DNA of 64,000 nt, taken from Polaromonas sp. (GTDB lineage: Bacteria; Pseudomonadota; Gammaproteobacteria; Burkholderiales; Burkholderiaceae_C). The notes under the pieces are model-generated. The model did no database searches, was not told where the DNA came from, and worked only from the letters and a program-made list of their open reading frames with translations. The stretch covers positions 1-64,000 of the forward strand of contig JAIPCZ010000001.1 of the NCBI GenBank assembly GCA_021737975.1, read 5' to 3'. Shown piece after piece: positions 55,981 through 63,864 of the stretch; positions within the stretch are counted from its first letter, which is position 1; every line of letters starts with the position of its first letter. The position numbers and the translations under genes are program-made.

Positions 55981-57478
55981 TACGTGCCTCCGTGATGCGT
56001 GCCCGGCGCGCCGCCCACCAGGGCCAGAGCAGCCCGAGCACAATGAAGAAGATGATGGCCATCGAAATCGGCCGGGCGAAAAATTCGGCCAGGATGCTGC
56101 CGCGCGCGTTGCCGATCAAATGGCCCTGCACAAAACCACGTTCGGCAATCGAACCCAAAATCAGCCCCAGCACAATCGGCGAGGCGCTGAAACCCATGCG
56201 CCCGACCCCCCAGGCAGCCACCCCCAGCACCACCATTTGCTGCACTTCATGCACATTGTTGTGCACGGCAAAGCTGCCCAGCACCGTGAGCAGGGCCACG
56301 CAGGGCACCAGCACCGCTTTCGGGATCGCAACAATCGAACGGAAGGCGAAGCGACCGATCAGCAAACCCACCGGCAACATGATCAGCGTGGCCAGGATCA
56401 GGCCCCAGATGAAGGTGTAGACGATGGGCGCCTGCTGGGTAAACAGCGTCGGCCCGGTGCGGATGCCCTGCACCAGCAGCGCGCCCAGAATGATCGCGTC
56501 GGGCGGCGTGCCGGGAATGCCGAGCACCAGGGTCGGAATGAAACCGCCGCCCACCGTGGCATTGTTCGACGATTCGGAGGCAATCACACCGTCAGGCTCG
56601 CCCTTGCCGAATTGCGCGCGCCGTGGCGAGGCACGCTTGGCCTCGGAGTACGCCACCAGCGAGGCGATCGAGCCACCCGCACCGGGCAAGATGCCGACGA
56701 TGGTGCCGATCACCGAGCTGCGCAACACATTGAGGCGCGAGCGCCGCAAAATGCCGAATGCTTCCACCAGCCGAAAACTCGCCACCTGTCGGCTGGCTTC
56801 GAGGTGCGCCACCGGTGTCGCGACCAGGTCGATCAGCACCGGAATGCAATAGAGGCCGATCAGGGCGGAGACCACGTCGACGCCGCCCAGCAAGGTCTTG
56901 AATTCACCGACGAAACGGATGTCGCCGCCGACCTCCGCCACGCCAACCATGGACAGCAGCAGGCCAAGGCCGCCTCCGATCAGGCCCTTGATGGTGCTGC
57001 CTTCACCCAGCGAGGCAATCAGCGTGAGGCCGAACAGGCCGAGCCAAAAATATTCGACCGGGCCAAACCTGAGGGCCACCGTGGCCATGGGCGGCGCGAG
57101 CAGCAGCAAAAAGCCGGCGCCGATCAGGCCGCCGATCACCGATGCCAGGCAGGCCACGGTCAGCGCCAGGTCGCCGTCACCCCGGCGCGCCATCGGGAAG
57201 CCGTCGAAGGTCGTGGCGATCGACGACGGTGTTCCCGGTGTGTTGAGCAGGATGGCGGCATAGGCGCCGCCATAGATCGCGCCGGTGTAAATCGCACCCA
57301 GCGCAATCAGTGCCGCAGCCGGCTCCATCGAGAACGTGAAGGGCACCAGCACCGCCACTGCCATCGTGGCGGTCAGCCCCGGCAAGGCCCCGATGACCGT
57401 GCCGGCGACAACACCGGCCAGGGCCAGCAGGAGATTGAGCGGCGATAACGCCGCCAACAGGTAGTCAAGGCTGCCCAT
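55973..57478 (-). CDS. tctA: Tripartite tricarboxylate transporter large permease TctA
   Basis: 501-residue polytopic permease. TctA landmarks: GVVAGTVIGALPGLTATMAVAVLVPFTFSM, AIYTGAIYGGAYAAILLNTPGTPSSIATTFDGFP, GTIVGILPGAGGSIASLVAYSEAKRAS, and NNATVGGGFIPTLVLGIPGTPPDAIILGALL. Family length is about 500. Lies between tctC (10-base gap) and tctB in the suy operon, so its cargo is presumably sulfolactate. Confidence 0.95.
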   Translation of the reverse strand: MGSLDYLLAALSPLNLLLALAGVVAGTVIGALPGLTATMAVAVLVPFTFSMEPAAALIALGAIYTGAIYGGAYAAILLNTPGTPSSIATTFDGFPMARRGDGDLALTVACLASVIGGLIGAGFLLLLAPPMATVALRFGPVEYFWLGLFGLTLIASLGEGSTIKGLIGGGLGLLLSMVGVAEVGGDIRFVGEFKTLLGGVDVVSALIGLYCIPVLIDLVATPVAHLEASRQVASFRLVEAFGILRRSRLNVLRSSVIGTIVGILPGAGGSIASLVAYSEAKRASPRRAQFGKGEPDGVIASESSNNATVGGGFIPTLVLGIPGTPPDAIILGALLVQGIRTGPTLFTQQAPIVYTFIWGLILATLIMLPVGLLIGRFAFRSIVAIPKAVLVPCVALLTVLGSFAVHNNVHEVQQMVVLGVAAWGVGRMGFSASPIVLGLILGSIAERGFVQGHLIGNARGSILAEFFARPISMAIIFFIVLGLLWPWWAARRARITEARNG

Positions 57479-57488
57479 GAAATGCGGC

Positions 57489-58445
57489 TTACTTCTTGAC
57501 GATGCCCATTTCCTTGGCCAGCGCCTCGTAGCGGCCTTTTATCTCCGCCGTGAAGGCGACCATTTGTGCCGGACCGACGTTGAGCATCGCAAAGCCGCCT
57601 TCTTCCATTTTGCGGATGAACTCCGGATCGGCGTTGACCTTGGCCAGAACGTCGGCCAGCTTGGCTTGGACATCGGCGGGTGTGGACTTGGGAACGGCGA
57701 CGCCGCGGTAGGCACCGCCGACCAGATTAAAGCCCTGCTCCTTGAAGGTCGGGCAATTGGGCAATTTGGGGTGGCGCTGATCCATCGACACTGCCAGGCA
57801 ACGGACCTGGGCGCCCAGCTGCATCTGCACCGAGGTGTAGCCCCAGCTGCCCGCAACCTGATTGCCCAGCAAGGCCGTGTTGGACGGCCCGGTGCCACCG
57901 AAGGGCACGTAGGTAGTTTTGATTCCGGCGAGCTTGTCGAACTGGCGCTGGGCCAGGTGGTTGGACGAGTTGGTGCCGGAGCCCGACAAGGTGATGGTTC
58001 CGGGCGCTTTTTTGGCGGCATCAATGAAATCCTTCAAGGACTTGATGGGGCTGTCAGCCGGCACCAGCAGCGCATCGGGCGTGTAGTGGAACCAGAACAC
58101 CGTCGTGATGTCCTCGGTCTTGTAGCCAACGTCCTTCTCCAGCGGCTGCAAAACGATATGCGGCAGGTTGGTACCCATGACCGTGTAGCCGTCGCCAGTC
58201 ATACTGTTCAGCTGAGACCAGCCGGCGGCACCGCCGGCGCCGGCCTTGTATTGGATCGCCAGTCCCTGGCCGGTCAGTTTCTTGTACACCGGCTCCTGCA
58301 GGCGCGCCGAAATGTCGGACTCGCCGCCGGGCCCGAACGGGATGATGTAGTTGACGGTCTTGTCAGGGTAGCCGGCGGAAAACGCGAGCGGAGCGGCCAA
58401 TGCGACAGCGGCTGCGATGAGGGTGGTACGGATACGGAAGGCCAT
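57489..58445 (-). CDS. tctC: Tripartite tricarboxylate transporter substrate-binding protein TctC
   Basis: 318-residue periplasmic receptor (Bug/TctC family) with a signal peptide (MAFRIRTTLIAAAVALAAPLAFSAGYPDKTV). The mature part shows YIIPFGPGGESDISARLQ, GAGGAAGWSQLNSMTGDGYTV, SGSGTNSSNHLAQRQF and AVPKSTPADVQAKLADVLAKVNADPEF. SD AGGAGACAAACC. It is the first transporter gene after suyB, across a 180-base spacer that contains a hairpin; the ligand is likely sulfolactate by context. Confidence 0.93.
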   Translation of the reverse strand: MAFRIRTTLIAAAVALAAPLAFSAGYPDKTVNYIIPFGPGGESDISARLQEPVYKKLTGQGLAIQYKAGAGGAAGWSQLNSMTGDGYTVMGTNLPHIVLQPLEKDVGYKTEDITTVFWFHYTPDALLVPADSPIKSLKDFIDAAKKAPGTITLSGSGTNSSNHLAQRQFDKLAGIKTTYVPFGGTGPSNTALLGNQVAGSWGYTSVQMQLGAQVRCLAVSMDQRHPKLPNCPTFKEQGFNLVGGAYRGVAVPKSTPADVQAKLADVLAKVNADPEFIRKMEEGGFAMLNVGPAQMVAFTAEIKGRYEALAKEMGIVKK

Positions 58446-58506
58446 GGTTTGTCTCCTGGTGGTTTTGATTGTCAGGCCGGCGATGCCGCCAACCTGGAGG
58501 GTGTTC

Positions 58507-58546
58507 CACCTGCGCAGCCGGATCAGCGTCCGTTTGCGCGCAGGTG
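58507..58546 (-). promoter_or_regulatory. Hairpin in the suyB-tctC spacer
   Basis: CACCTGCGC and GCGCAGGTG, 9-base perfect arms with a 22-base loop, in the 180-base gap between suyB and tctC. It could be a processing or attenuation site. No T-run on the transcribed strand. Confidence 0.4.
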
Positions 58547-58625
58547 TCCGCGGGCATAGTACCCTACCGGGCTTGAACTCGCGATTCGCTCTGCGAACCC
58601 ATATTTCCGGTGGGGGCGCAACGAC

Positions 58626-59801
58626 TCAAGCGCTCTCGAACAGGCGGGTCATCACGAATTCGCGATGCCCCAGCGCCTCAGCCGCCGTAAAGCGACCGTT
58701 GACGGTGGCCATCATCACTTCCAGCAATTGGTCGCCGGTCTCGTCCATGGTGCGCTCACGTTGCAGCAGGCCCGAGCAATCCACATCGATGTGCTCGCTC
58801 ATGGTGCGCACGGTGCGCGGGTTGGCACAGACCTTGATGACGGGAACAATGGCGTTGCCAATCACGTTGCCCTGCCCGGTGGGGAAGAAGTGCACCACAA
58901 AGCCAGCCGCAGCGCAAAGAGTCACCATTTCAGCCGCAGCAGAAGAGGAGTCCATGAACCACAACCCTGGGTGTGTCGGCATTTCTGCCTTGTCCAGCAC
59001 ACCATCCACCGTGCACTTCTTGCCAATTTTCTGGATGTTGCCCAAGGCCTTTTCTTCGATGGTGGTCAAGCCACCCGCAATATTGCCCTTGGTGGGCTGC
59101 GAGTCCGACAAATCTGTCGTCTTGTTGCGCTCAATCATGGCTTGGTAGCGGTTGAACATGGCCATGAACTCATCGCGAACCTTGTCAGTCGCACAACGGG
59201 CCGCCACAATTTTCTCGCCGCCCGTGATCTCTGAGGTCTCGCCAAACACCAGGGTGGTTCCCAGACCGTGCAAGGTGTCAAACGCATTGCCGCAGGTGGG
59301 GTTGGAGCCGCAACCCGACGTGGTGTCGGACTCGCCGCATTTGGTGGAAACCCACAGTTCAGAAATAGGGCACTCGACCCGGTGAAGCGCCGTCGCGTGC
59401 TGCACATACTTCTTGGCGACTTGGGATGCCTTCATGATGGTTTCATGGTCGCCATGGCCTTCAATGCCAAAACCAACCACAGGTTTTCCCGTCTTGGCGA
59501 TGCCCTCAACGACCTTTTGAGTCCAGGCGTCTTCAATGCCAATCACGATCACAGCGGCGACGTTGGGGTTGCTCCCCGCGCCGATCAAGGTTGCGAAGTG
59601 CAGATCCAGGTCAGCGCCAAACTGCAGGCGGCCATAAGGATGCGGAATCGCCATGGTGCCCTTGATCGCATGGGCCACGGCCTCGGCTGCGGCGTTGGAC
59701 AGATCGTCCAGCGGCAAAATCACAACATGGTTGCGCACGCCCACACGACCATTTTCACGACGATAGCCCCAGAAGGTGGAGTCTTTGTTCAGAAATGACA
59801 T
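58626..59801 (-). CDS. suyB: (2R)-3-sulfolactate sulfo-lyase large subunit
   Basis: 391-residue UxaA-family lyase subunit that eliminates sulfite from sulfolactate to give pyruvate. N-terminal [21 protein letters not shown] and [34 protein letters not shown] follow SuyB. The metal/active-site loop reads [22 protein letters not shown] where GarD has [18 protein letters not shown], consistent with a different leaving group. Lacks a SAF domain because that is encoded separately by suyA, 33 bases upstream. First half of the catabolic operon with TctABC, slcC and comC. Confidence 0.95.
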   Translation of the reverse strand: MSFLNKDSTFWGYRRENGRVGVRNHVVILPLDDLSNAAAEAVAHAIKGTMAIPHPYGRLQFGADLDLHFATLIGAGSNPNVAAVIVIGIEDAWTQKVVEGIAKTGKPVVGFGIEGHGDHETIMKASQVAKKYVQHATALHRVECPISELWVSTKCGESDTTSGCGSNPTCGNAFDTLHGLGTTLVFGETSEITGGEKIVAARCATDKVRDEFMAMFNRYQAMIERNKTTDLSDSQPTKGNIAGGLTTIEEKALGNIQKIGKKCTVDGVLDKAEMPTHPGLWFMDSSSAAAEMVTLCAAAGFVVHFFPTGQGNVIGNAIVPVIKVCANPRTVRTMSEHIDVDCSGLLQRERTMDETGDQLLEVMMATVNGRFTAAEALGHREFVMTRLFESA

Positions 59802-59834
59802 CTTTTTTCCTTGATGAATGAATGAGGCCTTGGA

Positions 59835-60116
59835 TTACCAACGCTTGGTCTTGATGTTGTGAACATGCGCGTGCTCGCCGGTTTTGATCGGCGCGACCAC
59901 CTTGCCAATGTCGACACCGTACTTGATGACGGTATCGCCCGTGGCCATGTCTTTCATGGCGACCTTGTGGCCCAGCGGAATGTCGGCCGCGCACGGAATT
60001 TGAATCGTGCGGTTTTCATCAAGAATGAGTGCGGTGAGCAGTTGGCCCGCCTTGACGTTTTCGGTGACGACGACAGCCACGCTGTCTTCGGGATCATGCA
60101 AAACACAATGAATCAT
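59835..60116 (-). CDS. suyA: (2R)-3-sulfolactate sulfo-lyase small subunit (SAF domain)
   Basis: 93-residue SAF-domain protein (MIHCVLHDPEDSVAVVVTEN, ADIPLGHKVAMKDMATGDTVIKYGVDIG), homologous to the N-terminal domain of GarD and altronate dehydratase. The start at 60116 has CGGAG 6 bases upstream; the ORF-track extension is not supported. Partner of SuyB in the iron-dependent lyase. First gene of the operon, divergent from the GntR regulator with 116 bases between them. Confidence 0.94.
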   Translation of the reverse strand: MIHCVLHDPEDSVAVVVTENVKAGQLLTALILDENRTIQIPCAADIPLGHKVAMKDMATGDTVIKYGVDIGKVVAPIKTGEHAHVHNIKTKRW

Positions 60117-60150
60117 GGAGGCTCCGTTAAAAAAATGAAAAGCGAGGGGC

Positions 60151-60178
60151 AGTCTAGTGGCTTGAAAACCTTTGTCAA
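60151..60178 (-). promoter_or_regulatory. suyAp: Candidate suyAB promoter
   Basis: On the minus strand: TTGACA (consensus -35, 60178-60173), 16 bases, TAGACT (4 of 6 to TATAAT, 60156-60151), about 35 bases before the suyA ATG. The palindrome at 60182-60197 lies directly upstream of the -35 box. Confidence 0.55.
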
Positions 60179-60181
60179 TCG

Positions 60182-60197
60182 AGTCATTTATATGACT
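60182..60197. promoter_or_regulatory. Palindrome AGTCAT-N4-ATGACT, candidate GntR operator
   Basis: Perfect 6-base arms (centre TTAT) exactly between the suyA -35 element and the putative -35 of the regulator gene, where a repressor could block both. Half-sites are shared with the inverted repeat at 35880-35896. Confidence 0.6.
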
Positions 60198-60226
60198 TGT
60201 ATGAATCGGTTTTTCGACCCTAGAAT
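60197..60226 (+). promoter_or_regulatory. Candidate promoter for the GntR regulator, implying a leaderless transcript
   Basis: TTGTAT, 18 bases, TAGAAT. A start of transcription 6-7 bases after the -10 falls on the ATG at 60233, and no SD is visible upstream of that ATG (CCAGGC only), so the mRNA may be leaderless. Confidence 0.4.
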
Positions 60227-60232
60227 CCAGGC

Positions 60233-61051
60233 ATGAAAAGCGACAAAACCGGCCTCGCGGCAAACCGGCGCCTGGCACAAGCAAGGCCCCAACTGGAGCT
60301 GACCCCCATCGCGGAGGCCAGTGGCGTGCCGCTGTACCGGCAGGTCAAGCGCGCGCTGATCAAACTGATCGAGAGCGGCCGTTATGCGCCCGCGGACTGC
60401 CTGCCCAGTGAATCCGCCATTGCCAGCGGCTTGCAGGTGAGCATTGGCACGCTGCGAAAGGCCGTCGATGAGCTGGTGTTGGAGAACGTGCTGATCCGCC
60501 GCCAGGGCAAGGGCACTTTTGTGGTCATGCACAACAACAGCCGATTCTTGTTTCAGTTCTTTCACGTCGAAAAGCGGGACCAGGACCTGTCGCAAGAGCA
60601 TCCATACCCGGCGGTTGAATGTGTGTCTTTCGAAAGGGCCCGGGCCACGGCGGAGGAGGCCTCCGCACTGGGCATCGGCTTGGGAGATCCGGTCTTTCGC
60701 GTGGGGAATCGGCTCAAGTTGTCCGGACTTCCGGTGGTCTATGACCGCCTTGCCATCTCCGCACTCACCTTCAAGGGACTGACCGAAAAGCAGTTTGTTG
60801 AGCGCTCCAGCACCGTCTACCACCTGTACCAGTGTGATTACGGCATCACCGTGCTGCGGGCGCACGACCGCGCCCGCGCCGTGTCGGCCAGCCACGATGT
60901 TTGTCGCATTTTGGGCCTCAGGCCTGGCACACCCGTGCTTGAAGTGCATCGCATCGCAATGACGTTCGGCGACAAGCCGGTGGAATACCGCGTCTCCACC
61001 ATCAACACGCAGCACCACGACTACGTGAGCCTGCTTTCCAAGCGGATTTAG
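60233..61051 (+). CDS. HutC-type GntR regulator with UTRA domain, likely regulator of the suy operon
   Basis: 272-residue transcription factor. Winged HTH at about 30-100 (PLYRQVKRALIKLIESGRYAPADCLPSESAIASGLQVSIGTLRKAVDELV, RRQGKGTFV) followed by a UTRA effector-binding domain (DPVFRVGNRLKLSGLPVVYDR ... PVLEVHRIAMTFGDKPVEYRVS). Divergent from suyA and 6 bases ahead of the broken exporter gene. Sulfolactate or a related sulfonate is the probable effector, by context. Confidence 0.93.
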   Translation: MKSDKTGLAANRRLAQARPQLELTPIAEASGVPLYRQVKRALIKLIESGRYAPADCLPSESAIASGLQVSIGTLRKAVDELVLENVLIRRQGKGTFVVMHNNSRFLFQFFHVEKRDQDLSQEHPYPAVECVSFERARATAEEASALGIGLGDPVFRVGNRLKLSGLPVVYDRLAISALTFKGLTEKQFVERSSTVYHLYQCDYGITVLRAHDRARAVSASHDVCRILGLRPGTPVLEVHRIAMTFGDKPVEYRVSTINTQHHDYVSLLSKRI

Positions 61052-61057
61052 CGTCAA

Positions 61058-62065
61058 ATGCTGAAACGCCAATGGGAGGTGCTGGCCGGGCACCTTCCCG
61101 GAACCATGGTTTGTGTCGTGATCGCTCTTGCCGCGACCTTCCTGCCGGAGCATTACGGCGGTCCCCGGCTGCTGTACGCGCTGCTCATCGGGCTCGCTTT
61201 CCACTTCCTGAACACCGACCCAAGGATTGCCAACGGGGTCGAGTTTTGCGGGCGCAACCTGTTGCGTGTCGGTGTGGCCTTGTTGGGTGCGCGCATCACT
61301 TTTGAGCAGGTCAACCCTGGGCCCGGGCACCGGGCTGGTCATGGCGCTGGCGCTCGCCAGCACCATTGGTTTCGGCCTCTTGCTGGCCCGGTGGCTGGGT
61401 CGTCCGGCCAGCCAGGGCCTGCGGACCGGTGGTTCCGTTGCGATCTGCGGCGCTTCAGCGGCACTGGCGATCCCCAGCGTGCTGCCGCCGTCACGCGACA
61501 ACGAGCGCTTCACCCTGCTGGTGGTTGTGGGTGTCACTGTGCTGTCGACGCTGTCGATGGTGATCTACCCATTTTTCGTGCTGGCGCTGGGACTCGCGCC
61601 CCAGCCGGCAGGCATTTTTTTGGGCGGCACCATCCATGACGTGGCCCAGGTGGTGGCCGCCGGCATGATGCTCGGACCCGACGCGGCCGACACCGCCACG
61701 CTGGTCAAATTGTTCCGTGTCATGCTGCTCATGCCGGTGGTGCTGTTCATCGTGCTTGCCTACCGGAGGCACCCGGCGGTGTCACTGTCAGGCAAGAACT
61801 TGCCGCTCATTCCGGGCTTTCTGCCGCCTTCATGGCGCTGGTCTTCCTGGCAACAACGGGGGTGATCAATCCATCCATGGCGGCACTGGCTGGGGATACC
61901 TCGCGCGCCTTGCTGGTCTGCGCGATCGCAGCCGCGGGCGTCAAGACAAGTTTCGCGGACCTCGCCAAACTGGGCTGGCAACCGGTGGTGATGCTGCTGG
62001 GTGAGACCCTTTTCATCGCCGCCGTGGTCCTGGCTGCTGTGCTGGTGCTGCGGCTGGATGCCTGA
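61058..62065 (+). pseudogene. YeiH/UPF0324-family putative sulfite/sulfate exporter, broken by two frameshifts
   Basis: Three consecutive open frames together encode one protein of normal family length (about 336 codons): MLKRQWEVLAGHLPGT...ARITFEQVN, then TLGPGTGLVMALALASTIGF...RTGGSVAICGASAAL...FLGGTIHDVAQVVAAGMM, then AFMALVFLATTGVINPSM...LRLDA. Frame changes occur near 61315-61318 (one extra base, in CCC) and near 61830 (one missing base in CTGCCGCC, where CTGGCCGCC is expected); they compensate each other. Members of this family accompany sulfonate degradation genes as sulfite exporters. Either a true pseudogene or two indel errors in the sequence. Confidence 0.85.
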
Positions 62066-62082
62066 GCCAGCGAGCCCCGGCT

Positions 62083-62916
62083 TCAGCCCTTGAGTCCGCC
62101 TTGCGTCAGGCCACCCACCACCCGTTCCTGAAAAAACGCAATCAGAACGGCAATGGGCACGATCGCCACGATCAGCGCAGCCGAAATGATAGGCCAGGGG
62201 AAGCTGAATTCACCCTGGTACAGCGTGATGCCCACGGGCAGGGTGCGCATCGAGGCGCTGGCGTTGAGTGACAGGGCCAGCAAAAACTCATCCCAGGCGT
62301 TCACAAACGCCAGAATGCCCGCGGTGAAAACGCCGGGTGCGGCCAGCGGAATCACGACATGCCAGAGCGTGCCGATGCGGGTGCAGCCGTCGATCATGGC
62401 GGCGTTTTCGAGGTCCTTGGGAATACTCTGGAAAAAGCTGACGAGCACCAGTGTGCATACGGGCAAATTCAACACGATATAGGGCAGCACCAGGGCGGTG
62501 TAGGTGTTCAGCAGATTGAGTGCGCGCATGGTCTCGAAAATCGGCACCAGCAGGGTGACCAGCGGGAACATGCTTGATGCCACGATGGCGGTAAGGATGA
62601 GCTGACGGTGTTTCAGGTTGAGCCGCGCAATGGCATAGGCCGCGCAGGCCGCCACAAACAGGGAGCAGATCGTTGCCAGCCCGGCCACGATCAAGCTGTT
62701 GCCCAGGTATTTGAGCAAGGGTTGGTCGGTAAACGCCTGCACATAATTCTGCAGGGTGGGCGCGTGGGGCCACCAGGTGATGGGTTTTTGCACCAGTTCC
62801 ACTTCGCGCTTGAGCGAGGTGAACAAGATCCAGATTGCCGGGAAAAAGCCATTGACGACCACCATGGCCGCAGCCGCGAAGCGAAGGCGGGGCGAGGACC
62901 AAAATCCGGTGTTCAT
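62083..62916 (-). CDS. Carbohydrate ABC transporter permease (MalG/UgpE type)
   Basis: 277-residue inner-membrane permease. Six hydrophobic helices; LGNSLIVAGLATICSLFVAACAAYAIARLN, the EAA-like cytoplasmic loop SIPKDLENAAMIDGCTRIGTLWHVVIPLAAPGVF and the FVNAWDEFLLALSL segment are MalG landmarks. Start at 62916 (MNTGFW) overlaps the upstream permease stop as ATGA. Convergent with the exporter pseudogene. The cargo is probably a sugar, and the ATPase gene is not within the window. Confidence 0.93.
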   Translation of the reverse strand: MNTGFWSSPRLRFAAAAMVVVNGFFPAIWILFTSLKREVELVQKPITWWPHAPTLQNYVQAFTDQPLLKYLGNSLIVAGLATICSLFVAACAAYAIARLNLKHRQLILTAIVASSMFPLVTLLVPIFETMRALNLLNTYTALVLPYIVLNLPVCTLVLVSFFQSIPKDLENAAMIDGCTRIGTLWHVVIPLAAPGVFTAGILAFVNAWDEFLLALSLNASASMRTLPVGITLYQGEFSFPWPIISAALIVAIVPIAVLIAFFQERVVGGLTQGGLKG

Positions 62917-63812
62917 GCGCTGTTCCCGATACGTTTCAGATAGACCGCCGTGACACACATCGACAGCATGAACATACACACCGCCAGGGTGGAGCCATAA
63001 CCCATGTCCAGATACTCGATGGTCGTCTTGTGAATCAGCATGGCCAGCGTCTCGGTCGCGTTTCCAGGCCCCCCTTTGGTCATGGTGTAGGGAATGTCAA
63101 AGGTTTGCAGCGCCGTGATGGTGCGGAAAATAAGGGCCACGATGATGCTGGGCATCAGCATCGGAATGGTGATCTGCCAGAACTGTTGCCACTTGCTGGC
63201 GCCGTCCACCTCAGCGGCTTCGTACAGCGATTTGGGGATCATTTGCAGACCAGCCAGCAGGATCAGCGCCATGAAGGAACTGGTCTTCCAGATGATTGTC
63301 AGACAGATCGCGGCGAAGGCCCAATTGGGCCGGAGCAGCCACATGGTCTGATCACCCGCCCCCGTCACACCGAGGCGGCGCATCACATCATTAACCACCC
63401 CGTACTCGGTATGGAAGAACCAGGCGAAGATCAGGCCGGCAAAAGACAGCGGCAAGGCCCAGGGCAGCAGCAGCGCCAGGCGCACCGGCCATTGGCGTTT
63501 GAAGGGCAGGTTGGCGAGCATCGCCAGGCCCAGGCCCACCACCAGGGCGCCGGGCACGGTGATGAGGGTGATCATGACCGTGTTTTTGGTGGCGTTCCAA
63601 AAGTCCTTGTCTTGCCAGATGTCCGCGTAATTGGCGAAGCCGACAAACTTGAAGGTGTCCGAGCCGCCAGACAATCGCAGGTCAAAGAAGCTGTTGTAGA
63701 TCAGTTTGCCAATCGGGTAGACCACGATCAGCGCGAGCAGGGCAAAAGCGGGCGCCAGCAGCATCACGCCCAAGGCCTTTTCGGAAGGGTCTCGAAGTTT
63801 GGCCAGGGACAT
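62913..63812 (-). CDS. Carbohydrate ABC transporter permease (MalF/UgpA type)
   Basis: 299-residue permease. MalF-type landmarks: NTVMITLITVPGALVVGLGLAMLANLPF, LLLPWALPLSFAGLIFAWFF, and the EAA loop IPKSLYEAAEVDGASKWQQFWQITIPMLMPSI. SD GGAG 6 bases upstream. Sits between the binding-protein gene and the MalG-type gene. Confidence 0.93.
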   Translation of the reverse strand: MSLAKLRDPSEKALGVMLLAPAFALLALIVVYPIGKLIYNSFFDLRLSGGSDTFKFVGFANYADIWQDKDFWNATKNTVMITLITVPGALVVGLGLAMLANLPFKRQWPVRLALLLPWALPLSFAGLIFAWFFHTEYGVVNDVMRRLGVTGAGDQTMWLLRPNWAFAAICLTIIWKTSSFMALILLAGLQMIPKSLYEAAEVDGASKWQQFWQITIPMLMPSIIVALIFRTITALQTFDIPYTMTKGGPGNATETLAMLIHKTTIEYLDMGYGSTLAVCMFMLSMCVTAVYLKRIGNSA

Positions 63813-63864
63813 GATGGCTCCAGTGCTTGTTGTGCTTGCTGATGGGGCTCGCGTCGTGCGCGGC

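Noticed and set aside
55946-57448. 500-residue plus-strand ORF opposite tctA
   Set aside because: Low-complexity R/H/Q-rich translation mirroring the codons of tctA; no recognisable domain.
60188-61537. 449-residue minus-strand ORF opposite the GntR regulator
   Set aside because: Shadow frame; the plus strand has clear HTH and UTRA motifs and the antisense start has no SD.
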